Of a stretch of DNA of 64,000 nucleotides, positions 32,421 through 45,100 are shown piece after piece (within the stretch, counting starts at the first letter, position 1; the number at the start of each line of letters is the position of its first letter). Origin of the DNA: Campanula takesimana (taxonomy: Eukaryota; Streptophyta; Magnoliopsida; Asterales; Campanulaceae). A program made the position numbers and the translations under genes. The stretch covers positions 1,060,260-1,124,259 of the forward strand of contig JAOWBW010000379.1 in NCBI GenBank assembly GCA_026119855.1, given 5' to 3'. The notes under the pieces were generated by a model. That model searched no databases. It saw only the letters and a program-made list of their open reading frames with translations, and had not been told where the DNA came from.

Positions 32421-32435
32421 TTAAGGGGGAGTGAA
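32421..32435 (+). other. Tekay-A1 polypurine tract
   Basis: TTAAGGGGGAGTGAA directly before TGTCACGACC. Confidence 0.85.
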
Positions 32436-33672
32436 TGTCACGACCCGAAAACTAGGCTCTATTTTATTAGTAATAAATAATTATTATTTATTTATTTGCT
32501 TATTTATTTATTTAAATATTTATGTGTGCATTTTATGTTTCATAATAATTAGTGCCTAGCATTTTATTTGGGTCATTTGTGCTAGTGTAGAAGTGTTGAG
32601 TCTTATTTGTTAGTGGGGAGTTTATTTGAAAAAGGGTAGTATTAGGGGGAGGGGCCTAAGTGTAAATGTTCAAATAATCTTTCTCCTACTCCCTCCCTAC
32701 TCCCTCTCTTCTCCCTCACACTCCATCTCTCTCCCAGCACACTTTTTCTCTCTCTCTCTCCTTGAATTGGTAAGTATTTCTTCTCTACCTTCTCTCTTTA
32801 ATCTAACCATCTTCCTCTTGTTATTTCTCATTTCTTAAAACATGAAACTTGTTTAGATCGTCGTTAGGATCGTAGAGGGCTAAAAATATTCGAGTTCCGG
32901 CAACTTTGAGAAAATTCAAGTAAGTTGCTTTTCCCCCATTTATGCTAAAAATGTTCATCCTATGCTTAGATGATACTATGATTACCATTTATTGCTTCTT
33001 TGGTTGATTTTGAGATGATTTACATTTTTATTCATTTTTGTGAAATTTGGTATTTGAATCTCGTGTTGGATTTCTAGATGTTGTTATTTAGCCCCATTGC
33101 AAGTCTATAAGTTGTTTTGGTTCATAGTTGTGTATATTGTAAGTCTTGGTTCCAAGTATTTGTGAAATGGTGAAGATTTGGGTTTGGTTTGATTTTGGGT
33201 TGAAAATGGAAGAAACCCAGGAATTTTGGCCGGATTTTGCCCCTCCGGGCAAGGGGGCGCGCGCACCCTTTGGGAGGGGGCGTGCGCACCCTTATGCGCT
33301 TTGTGAGCAAAACCTTCTGATGTCGTAGGGCGCGCGCACCATATTCCGGGGGGCGTGCGCTACCTCTAGTGTTTCAAAAACTCAAAACCTTCTGATGCCT
33401 TAGGGCGTGCGCACCCTTTTCGGGCGAGCGCGCGCACCCTCCTCTGGCCCTTTTGGCATGAACCTTCTGATCACCTAGGGTGCGCGCACCCTCCCTGCGC
33501 GGGCGTGCGCCCCCTCCGCTGTACAAGCCTTGAGCTTCATTCCCTTGTACTTTTCGTAGACAATCTTCGATAATTCATAACTCTCTCATCCGGACTCCGT
33601 TTTAGGCGTATAAGCTAGCATTTTAAAGTTCTCATCGAGCTCTTCGAGATGAGTGAATAGTTTGGTTGTGTG
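32436..33672 (+). repeat. Tekay-A1 3' LTR, interrupted
   Basis: Very similar to 25538 onward, including the CpG array (33247-33515), until GTGTG at 33668-33672, where the Copia-C LTR begins. The remainder of this LTR is not found in register on the other side of Copia-C. Confidence 0.92.
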
Positions 33673-35311
33673 TGTTGGTCCCTAAAGGGCAACAAGGGTG
33701 TGAAAATCTCTAGAGGGGGGGTGAATAGCGTTTTAAAATTCTTTTCAAACCCTTTTGCAATTTAATGGCAGATGCGCACAACTCTTATTTTAGCTAAGTA
33801 TAGCGCGCAGTAAGAGTGTGAAATGCACATCGGAAATTTAAAGCAGCTCTGCGCAGGGTATACTGCGCAGAGATAAAAATGCACGCGCTAAGTATGAGGC
33901 TAAAGAGTGGCGCAAAAAGGGATTCTATGGCAAATGACCAATAACAATTACAACATCAAAGTGTAGCAATCTGAAAGATCAAACAAAGCAGTTCATAAAA
34001 AGTTAAGCGGGAAATATGCAACAAGTAATGAACACACTATTTGGAGAGGTTCGATCGATGAAAGATCTACATCCTCTACCAAGATGGTTAGTCTTGGATT
34101 TCTAATGGAGATCTTATTATATGAGAGAGTATTACAAATTACAACATTAGAGCTCAATACTAACTCAAGATCTATTATCTATGAAGAACAAATCCTAGAC
34201 TAAACCGGTGTATCTCAAGAAGTTAGATCAAAATGATCAAAGCTTCAAGAGGTGTGTGTGTGACAGAAATTCTGGGCTCTATGAATATGAAAGATGAAGA
34301 GAACCAAGAATTCTGGTGATATAGGCTTTGTGATATGAGCAGGAGTTTTGAAGGTTTGAAGATCTTGAAGGCTGTTCTAAAGAATCTGGAAATACTAAGC
34401 AGCAGTCTTCAGATCTTCATGGTTTCTCAGTGAAGCATGAAACTCGAGCTCTGAAGCATAGTGGCCAACAAGAGGGGGCTAAATCAATGGACAGTTAAAG
34501 GCCGCTTGGAAATGAAGATGAGCAGGCTATTTATAGCTGAGAGCTTGAATATAGCTGTTGGAGCTCTGAGCAAGGACAATGAGCTGGCACAAAGTGATTG
34601 GTCCGCAGGTGTCCTTTATAGCCGTTGGGGCTTTGATCAAAGATGATGACCTGGCACAATATGATTGGTGCGCAGGTATATAGAGCCGTTGGAGACTGAG
34701 CATGAAGATCGAATTCAAAAGCTTCTTCTAGAAGGTTGACAGCTGTCTTCACTTGAGATATTTCTTTGAAGCATGTCTCCACCAATGGTTTTGCTGAGTG
34801 TGCTTATTTTGTCGTTTGTCCACACCTCAGCATTTTAATAAGCGTGCATCTTCTAAGAGTTTTCCAAGCTTTCTAGAATGTGAGATCAGGAGATGAGGAA
34901 CTTGACCAAGGTTGTGTCCGCGCACAAAGGCATGCGCATTGCCGGCGCGCATGGATTCAGCGCATGAGCAGCATGCGCACCATGCTTGGTCACAAAAAGA
35001 TCTCTTGATAGTTTAGGAAGTAAGATCTTGAAAATTGAGCAAGGTTAAGGGCTGCGCAAGATATCTATGCGCAGTGGCGACCTGCGCAGAGAACATTCTG
35101 CGTAGCGAAATGAATCCTTGCTTAGGAAATCTTCGATCTTTAAAGCTTCAAGTCCTATCATCTAAGCCTATACTATAAAAAGGACTTAGCTAAAAATTGA
35201 AGTTATAAACTTCTTTACAAGAGGTCCTAAAGTCCATAAAAATACTTATAGGTGATGGTATCAATCAATTCTAACAAATGTAGGAGTGTTAAGTGATAAG
35301 CATACCCAACA
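33673..35311 (-). repeat. Copia-C LTR, left copy (3' LTR, 1639 bp)
   Basis: TGTTGGTCC...CATACCCAACA, followed by the polypurine tract at 35312-35322 (minus strand AGGGGGAGAT). Nearly identical to 49144-50781. Left flank GTGTG. Confidence 0.92.
34528..34980 (-). promoter_or_regulatory. Copia-C LTR promoter region
   Basis: TATAAATA on the minus strand (34528-34535) within the palindrome CTATTTATAG. About 385 bp upstream (34919-34980) lie five GCGCA(T/C) cores spaced 13-15 bp. The right LTR repeats this arrangement (TATA near 49999-50006; cores 50389-50452). Confidence 0.5.
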
Positions 35312-35861
35312 ATCTCCCCCTAAATGATTGATGCCATTACCTACTATAGCAAAGGCAATTCATTATACTTAATAATAAGATGTCCATAAAAATGTGAATG
35401 GTAAATCATGCCTCAAGTCAATGCACACACTAGCCAGTGCTATAGATTTCTAATCTATCCAAAAGATTAAAAAAAACTTACAAGATAGGAAAGATAGAAA
35501 TATCATTCAGAGCATACAAATAATGTGAGACGAAGTTTTAAGTATGCGTTTAAACTAAAAGTTTAAACATCATGCGTAGAAACATGAACAGTTAAGATTA
35601 TGCGCATGGGTTTAAGTAATAATGCATTCAATGTTCCACAAACGAATGATTTGAATTGAACAAGGTTTTTGTGAAAGCTTTATGATGCATTCTTCTCATT
35701 AAACTTTGAAGGATTGTCTGTTACAGATTACAAGTTTTAACGAGGAAAAACAAAAGAGGTGCGCATAAAAACAAAAGCGCACGAAATAAAAGCGCATAAA
35801 ACATACTGCGCAACGAGAAACAAAAAGGTTCCAAAAATAACAAAATACTTACAAAGGAAAT

Positions 35862-37997
35862 CTAATCTATGTTGATCCGTTGCAGGGCTTCTCGCATCTC
35901 ATTCTGAAGACCGTTGAACTTGTTCATGAGTTCCACCTTTAAATTTTGAAATTTGTCCTGGAACTCCACAGCTTTACCAACATAGGTGTTCATTCCTCTG
36001 CGCATGTCAGCATTGTCATCCACTAGCTCTCTGAATTTTGCTCTGCTGTCCGTCAGGATGGCAGTTTGCGTAGCTTCTAATCTTGTGTCTGTATGGAGGC
36101 TCTGAGTGTTGACGCTTGCTTGAATGTCTAGCATTGCATAGTCCAATTTTTCGTTGAACGCATAAGAAAAAGCTGTCATGGACTTAGCAATGCATCGACG
36201 CACTTCTTCAATATTATGCGCAGAGCCTCCTTGTCCAATCTTCTCTATCTGAGCCTCCATCTGAGCTTGAAGATCATCAAATCCTCTATATAACCCATCT
36301 GCTAGGGTTTTCTTGAGCCTTTTCAGAATGTCCCTGAGTCCACCATCAAGCGCTCCAAGAGTGCACACATTTTTGAGTTGTGCGCAGACATTTTCAAGCT
36401 GGGCGCTGATGGTTCTCAGGGAGTCCAGGATAAGATGATCCAAAGTGATAGGAACTTTTTCTTGCGCAAGCTCAGATGGACTTGCCTTTGCTTTAGAACT
36501 CTCCGTGCTTTCCTTTGCCTCCCTTACCTTTGCTTCTTCCTTGGTAGCTCTCTCCCCCTTAATGGTATCAATCTCCAAACACTGCATATCAAGACGATAC
36601 AATAAAGCAGTTTGAGCAGCAAGGAGTTGATTTAGCTGCAGCTGCGTAGCGACTTGATTCGCTTGAACAGAATGCAAGATTTGCACGATCTGGCGCAACT
36701 CAGTTGAAGAGGAAGGAGGAGTATCAGGGGCTGAAGATGGAGGTTGAACTGGAGAAGAATCACTGCTGTCAGTGGCTGCGGAACTAGTGTGGCACTTCTT
36801 CAATCCTTTAGCGCTGCTGCGCACCTTCTACTTGAGACGAGAAGAGATATGTGCGATATCAGCACTGGGGATGGCTTCTGGAGAGGCTTTGTGCATTTGC
36901 TCCCCCTCAACAGCATCATCATCTGAATCACCACGGAAAGTAGCCTTGCGCTTCAATGTGGTTGGCTTTGAGGGAGCATGCGCTGGATTGCTGGTAGGAT
37001 CTGCCTCTTTGAAAGAAATCCTTTTGGTGGATTGAACCAAAGGAATATCTTTGAGCTTTTTGCTACTGGGCGGAGCAATACCCTTCCCCTTGCGATTATA
37101 CGCTTCTTCTGCGGTCTCTTGCGCAGCATCAGTTGTAGATCTTCCTGCACTCTTCTTAGACTTGGCCACAGGAATTGGGCCTATCCAGGGTTCCTTGTTG
37201 GGAGCGGCATCAGACAGCCAGATTTCATAGTAATCGGCGTTACCTATCTCACTGCGCAAATTCTGGAGGTGTACTCTGGAATAGTACTTTACGTCGCAAG
37301 ACTGCTTCTTGATTGACTTTTCTTCAACATAGGTGGCCAGTTCACCATAAGTCAATAGGAGTTTGGTTAGCAGTCTGCAGTGAGTTCGGTACTTGGTCTT
37401 CCCTGCGTTCAGCTTCTTCTCATAGCTTGTTATTCCCTTCACAATCTCATTGAAGATTATCTGCGGCCAGTCTAGTTGATCTTCGTTGAAGATGGCAGCG
37501 CAGTATTCCTACTGCTTTGAGATGAAATGTCCATTATTTCCATTCTTGCAGTTGAGGGAATCTCCAATTAGGGTGCACAGGTGATACATCACCTCACCAA
37601 ATTCCTTTCTATTATACATCGGCTACTTCTTGTTAAGAGAAGGAATGCCAACGAGCTTCTGTGCAAGCGCATTTTAATGAGCCTCATCATAGTTGACTGA
37701 AGAACTATCATTGAAGTTTAGGAGGCTGCGAATGTGATTGGGGTGAACCACTACATCACTGCTCTGAACGGTGGCCATGATCATTTCTGTTGTCTTGCCT
37801 TCAAGTTGTGCAGGAACAACTCTTGCTGTCTTGAAGAATTCATCCAACAGCGCAGGCACTATGAAGGATTGCTCAAGAGTGAATAAAGGAAAAATGCCGG
37901 AGGAGCTGAGAAGATGAAGCAGATGACGACCAATCGCATCTAAAGAGAGATCTGCCTGAATAAGTTCCCAACCCAGAATGAAGTAAACGTGTCCCAT
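35862..37997 (-). pseudogene. Copia-C extra 3' ORF (env-like position)
   Basis: A single frame of about 710 codons from 37997 to the stop at 35862, broken by four in-frame stops (37674, near 37610, near 37490, 36828) but no frameshift. The N-terminal part reads SFIVPALLDEFFKTARVVPAQ and HPNHIRSLLNFNDSS. The middle is Lys/Ser-rich and basic (KKSAGRS, KGKGIAPPSSKK). The C-terminal third is rich in Gln, Glu and Leu and probably coiled coil (KFQNLKVELMNKFNGLQNEM). Sirevirus-type copia elements carry an extra ORF here, often called env-like. I see no signal peptide or membrane segment, so an envelope role is not supported. The true start is lost in the pol deletion. Confidence 0.7.
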
Positions 37998-38590
37998 GCT
38001 CTTGGAGCTTGCTTAAGACCATACAAAGCTTTCTTTGTTTTGATTCTGTGATGCTTCCATTCTTATCCATCTTGTTTCCGAACACCCATTAAAGCGCTAA
38101 ATATTGGATGAGCTTTTCTTGCACTTCTTGCATAGCATCGATCCATCTTAAAGTATGGAGCACTCTATCAATCTTCTTTGATCCGACATGAGAGATAAAC
38201 GAATGCAACACGGCAAAGTTTGATGCTTTCGATGTGCGAACCCCTATATTGAGATGATAGGAATACGAAGATCAATGGGTATTTCATTTACTTCAGCATC
38301 ACGATCATCAAAGGTGATTTGTTGAAGTGGAGAAACATCATGCGCAGGAGGAGGTGTTTGCGCATCAGGAGTTGCAACTTCAGGCGCAGCATTTATAGTA
38401 TGCGCATGAGATGGACTTGATTCTGATTTTGCTTGTTCTATATTCTGCGCAGGAATAGAATTGCTGCGCACCTGTCTAAAAAGCTCAGCAGAGTCATCAG
38501 AATCATTGGGAGCCAAATATGGCTCAAGGAGAGAATGCTTATCAAACAGTAGCATGTATAGATACTAAAATAACTAGAGATTTATCTTAT
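37998..38590 (-). pseudogene. Copia-C integrase-RT linker and RT remnants
   Basis: The linker between integrase and RT (38244-38555, Ser/Pro-rich) is followed by RT scraps: WIDAMQEVQE near 38150, FGNKMDKNGSI near 38060 and GLKQAPRAWD near 38005. Everything between and after these landmarks, including the catalytic YVDD box and RNase H, is deleted, and RT joins directly to the extra ORF near 37995. Confidence 0.75.
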
Positions 38591-38595
38591 TAAGA

Positions 38596-39865
38596 TCATG
38601 AAAAGCTTATAGAATGATTGGCATACCCAACGAGAATACCTTCATCTGCTTTGGCGTCGAATTTACCTCTATAGTGTTTGCAGCCAAAGAACTTTGAAGA
38701 AAGTAACGTTGGGTGCTTTCTTTCTCTCCATAGATCGTATGGAGTATAGATGTAGGCTTTGTTGATGAGGAATCTTATTCTGAGTAAAGCATGCACCGAT
38801 GACAGCTTCTTCCCAGAATATATTTACAAGTACTGCTTCTACTATCATTGTTTATCCATCCTCAATCAACGAGCGATTCTTTCCACAACGCCACTTTATT
38901 GTGGAACTCCAGCAGTAGAGAAATTGTGAAGAATACCATTTGGTGGTTCTTATTGGTTCTCACAATATTGAGCGACATCGTTGTTCATAAATTCTGTTCC
39001 ATTGAAGTGTCAAACTCTATTGATGTCTTCTATGTTTGGAGATTTAGAAGGAGAGCGACCAGGATATCATTAGAGATACCACAGGTTGGTCCAGAACTTC
39101 GCGGTAGTGAGCGGTCCAAACATATGAGGTGAAGCGGATGTAAGCGTTTTGACATTGGAGCAATCTTGCTGGAGGAAAAACTGCTCAGGCTGCTTACTAA
39201 GCTGGCATGGTGCTTATACCATTGCTAGTTGCATTCACTTAGGTTCATTGCTACAAAACAAGGATTAGCAAATAGAAATTATAGCGGTAAGATAAAAAAA
39301 AATTGGTCTTACGAGTCCTTGTGAGCAAAGTTAGTCCAGAAACGCCATTCTTGATTTAGTAATGCTTTGAAGTGATATGGCATTCCAGACCTTTATTTCA
39401 TAATTGTGATGGAGAGCAGGCTTCTTGAGACTATCTTTTATGATTAGTCCAAATCCAATTATGTGCCCTTTGTTGTAGTCACCATATATTACTGAGTGAT
39501 CTCTTCCTTCGTGCGCACCTTTAAGAGTGTTGACATCTCCAGTAGTGTCTAGAATCCACTGTCGATATCAACTGAGCTTGAGAGAGCACAGTGAAGTAGA
39601 TCTTTCCTGCTTGTTGAAACATTGACTTGCGCTCTACAGCAGAGTTATCACTTAAGATCAGCAGGTACTTTGAGAAATTCCTTGCGCGGCTGCGGAGTTG
39701 ATAATGACGCAGCTTCTGTCAGATTAGCTCTGGCAGATTGACATTCTGTCTGCTTGGTGAAGGTATCCCGTTTCCAGTAGAGTGAAGGGATCTTTCTTTG
39801 ATTGTCTTTGGCATATGCTCAGGTTCCATTTCAGAAACAACTTTTGAATCATAATCAGCATTTGC
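38596..39865 (-). pseudogene. Copia-C integrase and protease, decayed
   Basis: The frame 38596-38796 holds the integrase C-terminus (PYDLWRERKHPTLLSSKFFG and GKFDAKADEGILVGY). Upstream, with shifts and stops, are GVVERIAR (catalytic Glu region) and NGTEFMNN near 38860-39010, and protease-like sequence around 39470-39580. Tekay-B is inserted at 39866 in this region. Too decayed to define exact domain limits. Confidence 0.65.
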
Positions 39866-40361
39866 TGTCACGACCCGAAATATAGGCTCTATTTTATTAG
39901 AAATTAAATGATTATTATTTAATTATTCGCTTAATTATTTATTTAAATTATTGTTTATTTAAATAATTATGTGTGCGTTTTATGTGTCATAATATTTATG
40001 CTTAGCATTTTATTTGGGTCAATTGTGCTAGTGTAGTATTGTGGGGTCTTAATTGTTAGTTGGGAGTGTAGTATTTGTGTGTAGTGTGAGAGAGGGGGCC
40101 TAAGTGTAAATGTTTTGAATAATTTTCCCTACTCCTCCCCTTCTCCCTCATACACTCCACCTTTCTCCATCCCTCCTCCCAGCCATCTTCTCTCTCTCTC
40201 TCCAAGTATTGGTAAGTTTTCTTCTTCTTCCTTCTCTCTTCATTTACTCCTTCTTCCTCTCATCTTCTCTCATTTCTTAAAACGTGAAACATGTTTAGAT
40301 CGTCGATAGGATTGTAGGAAGCCAAAAAGAATCGAAATCCATCAACTTTGAGAAAATCCAA

Positions 40362-41635
40362 GTAAGTTACTTTTCCCCCCATTTTGATGCTAAAATGTTC
40401 ATATCATGTTTATATGATGTTTGATGCATTATATTTGAAGTTTGGTTGGGTTTTGAATTTGTTTAGAATTTATTTTGAATTTATTTGAGTTTTGGGTAAA
40501 AATGGTGTATTGATGAATGTTGGGTTTGATTCTTGGTTTTGGGTTGATAAATGTTGTATTTGGATTCCCATTCTAGTTATAAGTGGTATTGGTACATTTT
40601 AGAACTTGTAGAAGGAGTTGATTTTGAGTATTTGGTGTTTTGGGAGAATTTGGTTCGAAATCTGTAAAACCCAGCTCTGTTTTCTTCCCCGCCCGTAGCC
40701 CAGGCGCCCGCCTGACCCTGCCCAGGCGCCCGCCTACTCCCACTTCTTCTAGCGCCTGACTTTCTGGAAATTCAAGCGCGCGCCTGCCCTGGCCCAGGCG
40801 CCCGCCCGCCCGCCCCCTGTTCCAGGAATTTGACCTTTTTGCTTGGTTTAAGACTTAAGGCTTAACTAGTTTAGGTTTAATCCTTCTAATTAACTTAAGA
40901 TAACACCGTGGAACACTTTATTGTGTGGATTTGATTCTTTTGTGAATAAATATGATGTGAAATTTATTTAAGTACCGTTTTGGTAATGTAGTTCATCTTT
41001 GATGTGCTGTTTGCATTGGTTGACCTTTGTGGTAACTTAATTTGATTGGTTCCGTACTTTGGAACCTTAAGTTGTTCATTCATGCTAAATTATTATTACT
41101 TAGCATTTATTTGAAAGTCCAGCTGGTATTTTGTGTGTGTTTGGGCGATGGGAAAGATTATAATGGCAAAGCCAAGTCCATTATAATGTTGACCATTGTT
41201 TTGCCCCCTTCTATACCCCTTCTCCAGATTGGCCTTGGAAAGGATAAGTCAGCGTTCCTTTGTGAATGTATCTAGCTAGCGGGCATGACTTTGTGTCATG
41301 GTCCTTGTCCCTTGTGACACTTTTATGTTATTGGTTCCGGTACCGGGGTTTTCTCTTCGGCTTTCATGCTATTATGAAGATGTGATTGGTTGATTATTGA
41401 AGCTGCGCAGCGATCCTTTATTTGGATGTTTCGGTTTGGAAAACCTTGGCTATATCCTTTGTTATGTGTTTATTTCCGCTGCTATCTGTTATATGATAAT
41501 TGCTATGTGCTATGTGATATTTATTATTGGTTATTGTATATTGCATCATAGCATGTCATGTAGTTGCATTAGTAACTCATTAAGATTTATCTCACCCCCT
41601 TTTCTTTTGTCTTTGTTTTTCCTTAACCCCCCCAG
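40362..41635 (+). promoter_or_regulatory. Candidate leader intron in the Tekay-B LTR
   Basis: Donor CCAA|GTAAGTTAC at 40362 and acceptor TTAACCCCCCCAG ending at 41635 (47087 and 48359 in the 3' LTR). Same layout as Tekay-A1. Confidence 0.4.
40697..40817 (+). repeat. CpG-rich twin sites, Tekay-B LTR
   Basis: Cores of type AGGCGCCCGCC at 40703/40725 (22 bp) and AGCGCGCGCC/AGGCGCCCGCC at 40775/40796 (21 bp), followed by TTCCAGGAATTTGACC. Repeated in the 3' LTR at 47423-47537. The cores are nearly the same as those of Copia-1, an unrelated superfamily. Confidence 0.7.
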
Positions 41636-41990
41636 GTGCTAAGGATTAGTCTCGCTGATCACGAGAAAGAGGACGTCGAGTGTGGATCCGTTCTTTTGGG
41701 GAAAGTTGTATAGGTTGGTTTACATTATATCAATGTGTAACCTTTTGGGGATATTTGTACCAAACATTGACGTCATTAGGATTTTGTACATTTGTATTTT
41801 GGTGGGCATAAACTTGTGGAAGTTTATGATAGTTGTAATTGGTTTTTATCAAACTTGATTTTGTAAAGCTTTGGTTCATTACCTTTTGGTATCAAATGGA
41901 AATTTTTAACTTCAGTATTTCACAGTTTTGGTTTTAGAGTCGACGTCCAGCTCGCGGTCTCGGGCCCGCGGGGTCTGGGGTCGCAACAGT

Positions 41991-42003
41991 TGGTATCAGA
42001 GCT
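41991..42003 (+). other. Tekay-B primer-binding site
   Basis: TGGTATCAGAGCT, two bases after the 5' LTR, matching initiator tRNA-Met. Confidence 0.92.
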
Positions 42004-42109
42004 ATGGCATTAGCTCTAAGTATAAGTCTAGGTGGATTAGTGTGACCTAGGTGGGTAGTAGTGTGCGGAGTGATTAACGGTTGATGTTTTATGCAGGTAA
42101 TTGTTCTCA

Positions 42110-45100
42110 ATGTCTGGAAGAAGAATTAGAGGAGGTACTAGTGGGGCACAGAATCAGAATGATACAAGGGAAGAAGCACGTGCCATGTTTCAAGGCATGT
42201 TTGAGGCGGCCATGAAGGCCATACATGATCAAGGTCCGAGGGTAGAACAAGCACCACCCCGCTATGGACTGGAGCAATTTCTGAAGTTGAAACCGGTTGA
42301 ATTCAATGGGGAGCCCGATGTAAGGAAAGCTGAGTTGTGGATTGAGTCTATGGAGAAGATTTATGATGTGTTTGGGTGTTCGGATGAGGACAAGGTCCGG
42401 TTTGCGGCTTACAAGCTTGTGGGAGCCGCCGAACATTGGTGGAAGGGTGTTAAAGCTACTTGGGATGATACTCGCACAGTGTATGCGTGGGAGTTGTTCG
42501 TGCGCAAATTCAAGGAGCATTTCATTCCGGTTGTTGATCAAAACCGAAAGGAGATCGAGCTACTCAACTTGGAGCAAGGTGTGTTGTCTATAGCACAATA
42601 CTCGGCGAAGTTCATAGAATTAGCCCGGTATTGCGACTATTTGGTGAGGACCGAGGAACAAAAGGCTATGAGATTTATTCGGGGATTGAAGACCTCCATC
42701 CGTACTCAACTTATTGCTCAACGGATTGTGACATTCCAAGATGCGGTGGACCGAGCCTATTTAATAGAGCAAGATATTGGGGAGCATAAAAGGAAGACCG
42801 AGGTAGCTAACCCGAGTAAGCAAGGAGCTCAAGGCAAGCCACAACATCGTTTCGACAACGGAGGTAACCCGGGAGCATCATCTCAGTTTAAGGGGCAAAT
42901 CACACCGAGGAATCCGGGTACCACTCCGGGGATTCAGAATAGGAAGCCTTGTACCTATTGTCAGAAGGTAGGCCATTCGGAGGATAGGTGTTGGAAAAAG
43001 CAAGGCAAGTGTACCAATTGTGGTGAAATGGGGCACTTTGCGAGAGAGTGCACGAGGTACCGAGGACAAGCATCCGGGTCAGGAGTTGGTACTAATCAGG
43101 GTCAGAAAAGGGATGCTAATGGGAAGCCCAAAGTTCAAGGGAAGGTTTATGCCATGAATCAACAACAAGCTACCGATGATCCATCCGTTATTGGAGGTAT
43201 TGTTTCTGTGTCTAATGTGAGCGCACGAGCGTTAGTAGATCCAGGATCATCTCATTCATACATTTCTGTGCAATTTGCTTCCATGTTAAATGCTGCATTC
43301 GAGTCTTTACCGTACGTGCTAGAGGTGTCGACCCCTATAGGAGAATGCTTGATTTCCGATCGAGTCTTTCGTGCTTGTGATGTGGTTATTTGTGGTCGAG
43401 ACCTTTGTGCGGATTTGGTAGTTCTTCCTATCCAAGACTTTGATGTCATTTTGGGTATGGATTGGTTGAGCAAGTTTCATGCTTCCGTTGATTGCCGTAA
43501 GAAAACTGTTACTTTTTCTATTCCCGATGTGCCTAAATTTGTGTTTGAGGCTAGTCCTCTGAGTAGAAGGGTTCGCTTAATTTCTTTTATGAAAGCGAGA
43601 AAATTATTGTATAGTGGTTGTGAGGGGTATTTGGCTAGTGTTCTTGATACTAGGAAGGAATCCCCTAGTTTTGATAGTGTTCGGGTAGTTAGGGAATTTC
43701 CCTATGTTTTCTCTACCGAGTACGATATGCCTCCCGATCGTGAGATTGAGTTTTGTATAGATCTTTTGCCGGGTACGGCTCCGATTTCGAAAGCACCTTA
43801 TAGGTTAGCTCCCGCAGAGTTGAAGGAATTAAAGGTTCAGTTGCAAGAGTTGCTTGATCGAGGGTTTATCCGCCCTAGTGTTTCCCCGTGGGGAGCACCG
43901 GTTTTATTTGTGCGGAAGAAAGACGGTTCCTTGAGATTGTGCATTGATTATAGAAAGTTGAATCAGGTTACGGTGAAGAATAAGTATCCTCTACCGCACA
44001 TTGATGATTTGTTTGATCAGCTTCAAGGGTCCGTGGTTTTCTCTAAACTTGATTTGAGGAGTGGGTACCATCAGTTGAAGGTTCGATCGGAGGATATTCC
44101 GAAGACTGCCTTTCACACTCGTTATGGTCATTATGAGTTCTTGGTTATGCCGTTTGGGTTGACTAACGCGCCGGCTGTGTTTATGGATTTGATGAACCGA
44201 GTTTTCCATCCTTATCTTGACTCGTTCGTGGTGGTCTTTATTGATGATATTCTCGTCTATTCTAAGTCTCGAGAGGAGCACGAGCAACATTTGAGGACAG
44301 TTTTATCCGTTCTTGCGAGGGAGAAATTATTTGCGAAGTTCAGTAAATGCGAATTTTGGCTCGAGAATGTGTCATTTCTGGGCCATGTGATTTCGAAAGA
44401 CGGGATTTCGGTGGATCCTTCAAAGATAGAGGCTATAGTGGATTGGAAGAGACCCGAGTTAGTGACCGAGATTCGTAGTTTTCTGGGTTTAGCCGGTTAT
44501 TACAGAAGGTTTATTGAAGGGTTTTCGAGGATTGCTACTCCGATGACTCAGTTGACCCGGAAGAATGTTCCGTTTGTGTGGACCGAGAAGTGTGACAAGA
44601 GTTTCGAGGAATTGAAGAAGAGGTTGACTACCGCACCGATCTTGACTTTACCTAATGGGAGCGATGGCCTAGTGATTTACAGTGATGCTTCGAAAGAGGG
44701 TTTGGGTTGTGTGTTGATGCAGAATGGGAAAGTAATTGCGTATGCTTCGAGGAAGTTGACCCCTAGTGAACAGAATTACCCGACTCATGATATGGAGTTA
44801 GCGGCGATAGTCTTTGCGTTGCACAAATGGAAGCACTACCTTTATGGGGCGAAGTTTGAGATTTTTACGGATCACAAGAGTTTGAAGTACCTTTTCTCCC
44901 AGAAAGAGTTGAATAATAGACAGCGCCGATGGATGGAATTGTTGAAGGATTTTGATTGTACGATTTCTTATCACCCGGGAAAGGCGAATGTGGTAGCCGA
45001 TGCGATTAGTAGAAAATCTTATCTGGCTTCGATGATGGTCCGTGAATGGAAAATGCTTGAGGATGTTCGGGATTGGTCTCCTCGTGAATCGAGACATGGG

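Larger units (their letters stand above)
25538..33672 (+). mobile_element. Chromovirus (Tekay/Del-type) Tekay-A1
   Basis: 5' LTR 25538-27800, PBS, gag, protease, RT, RNase H, integrase with chromodomain-like tail, polypurine tract and most of the 3' LTR up to 33672, where Copia-C is inserted. The order PR-RT-RH-INT defines Ty3/gypsy. Left flank GTAGT; the right duplication is not seen because the 3' LTR is interrupted. Coding is broken by several stops and shifts. Confidence 0.93.
39866..41988 (+). repeat. Tekay-B 5' LTR (2123 bp)
   Basis: TGTCACGACCCG...GGTCGCAACA, with the same landmarks as Tekay-A: CT-rich tract, GTAAGT donors (40212, 40362), CpG cluster (40697-40817), C-run-CAG (to 41635). 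The terminal G-to-A (GCAACA versus GCGACA in the 3' LTR) is a CpG transition. Confidence 0.95.

Noticed and set aside
40115..40309. 64-codon frame repeated in both Tekay-B LTRs (also 46840-47034)
   Set aside because: Its identity reflects LTR duplication; it translates a CT-rich tract and is not kept in Tekay-A.
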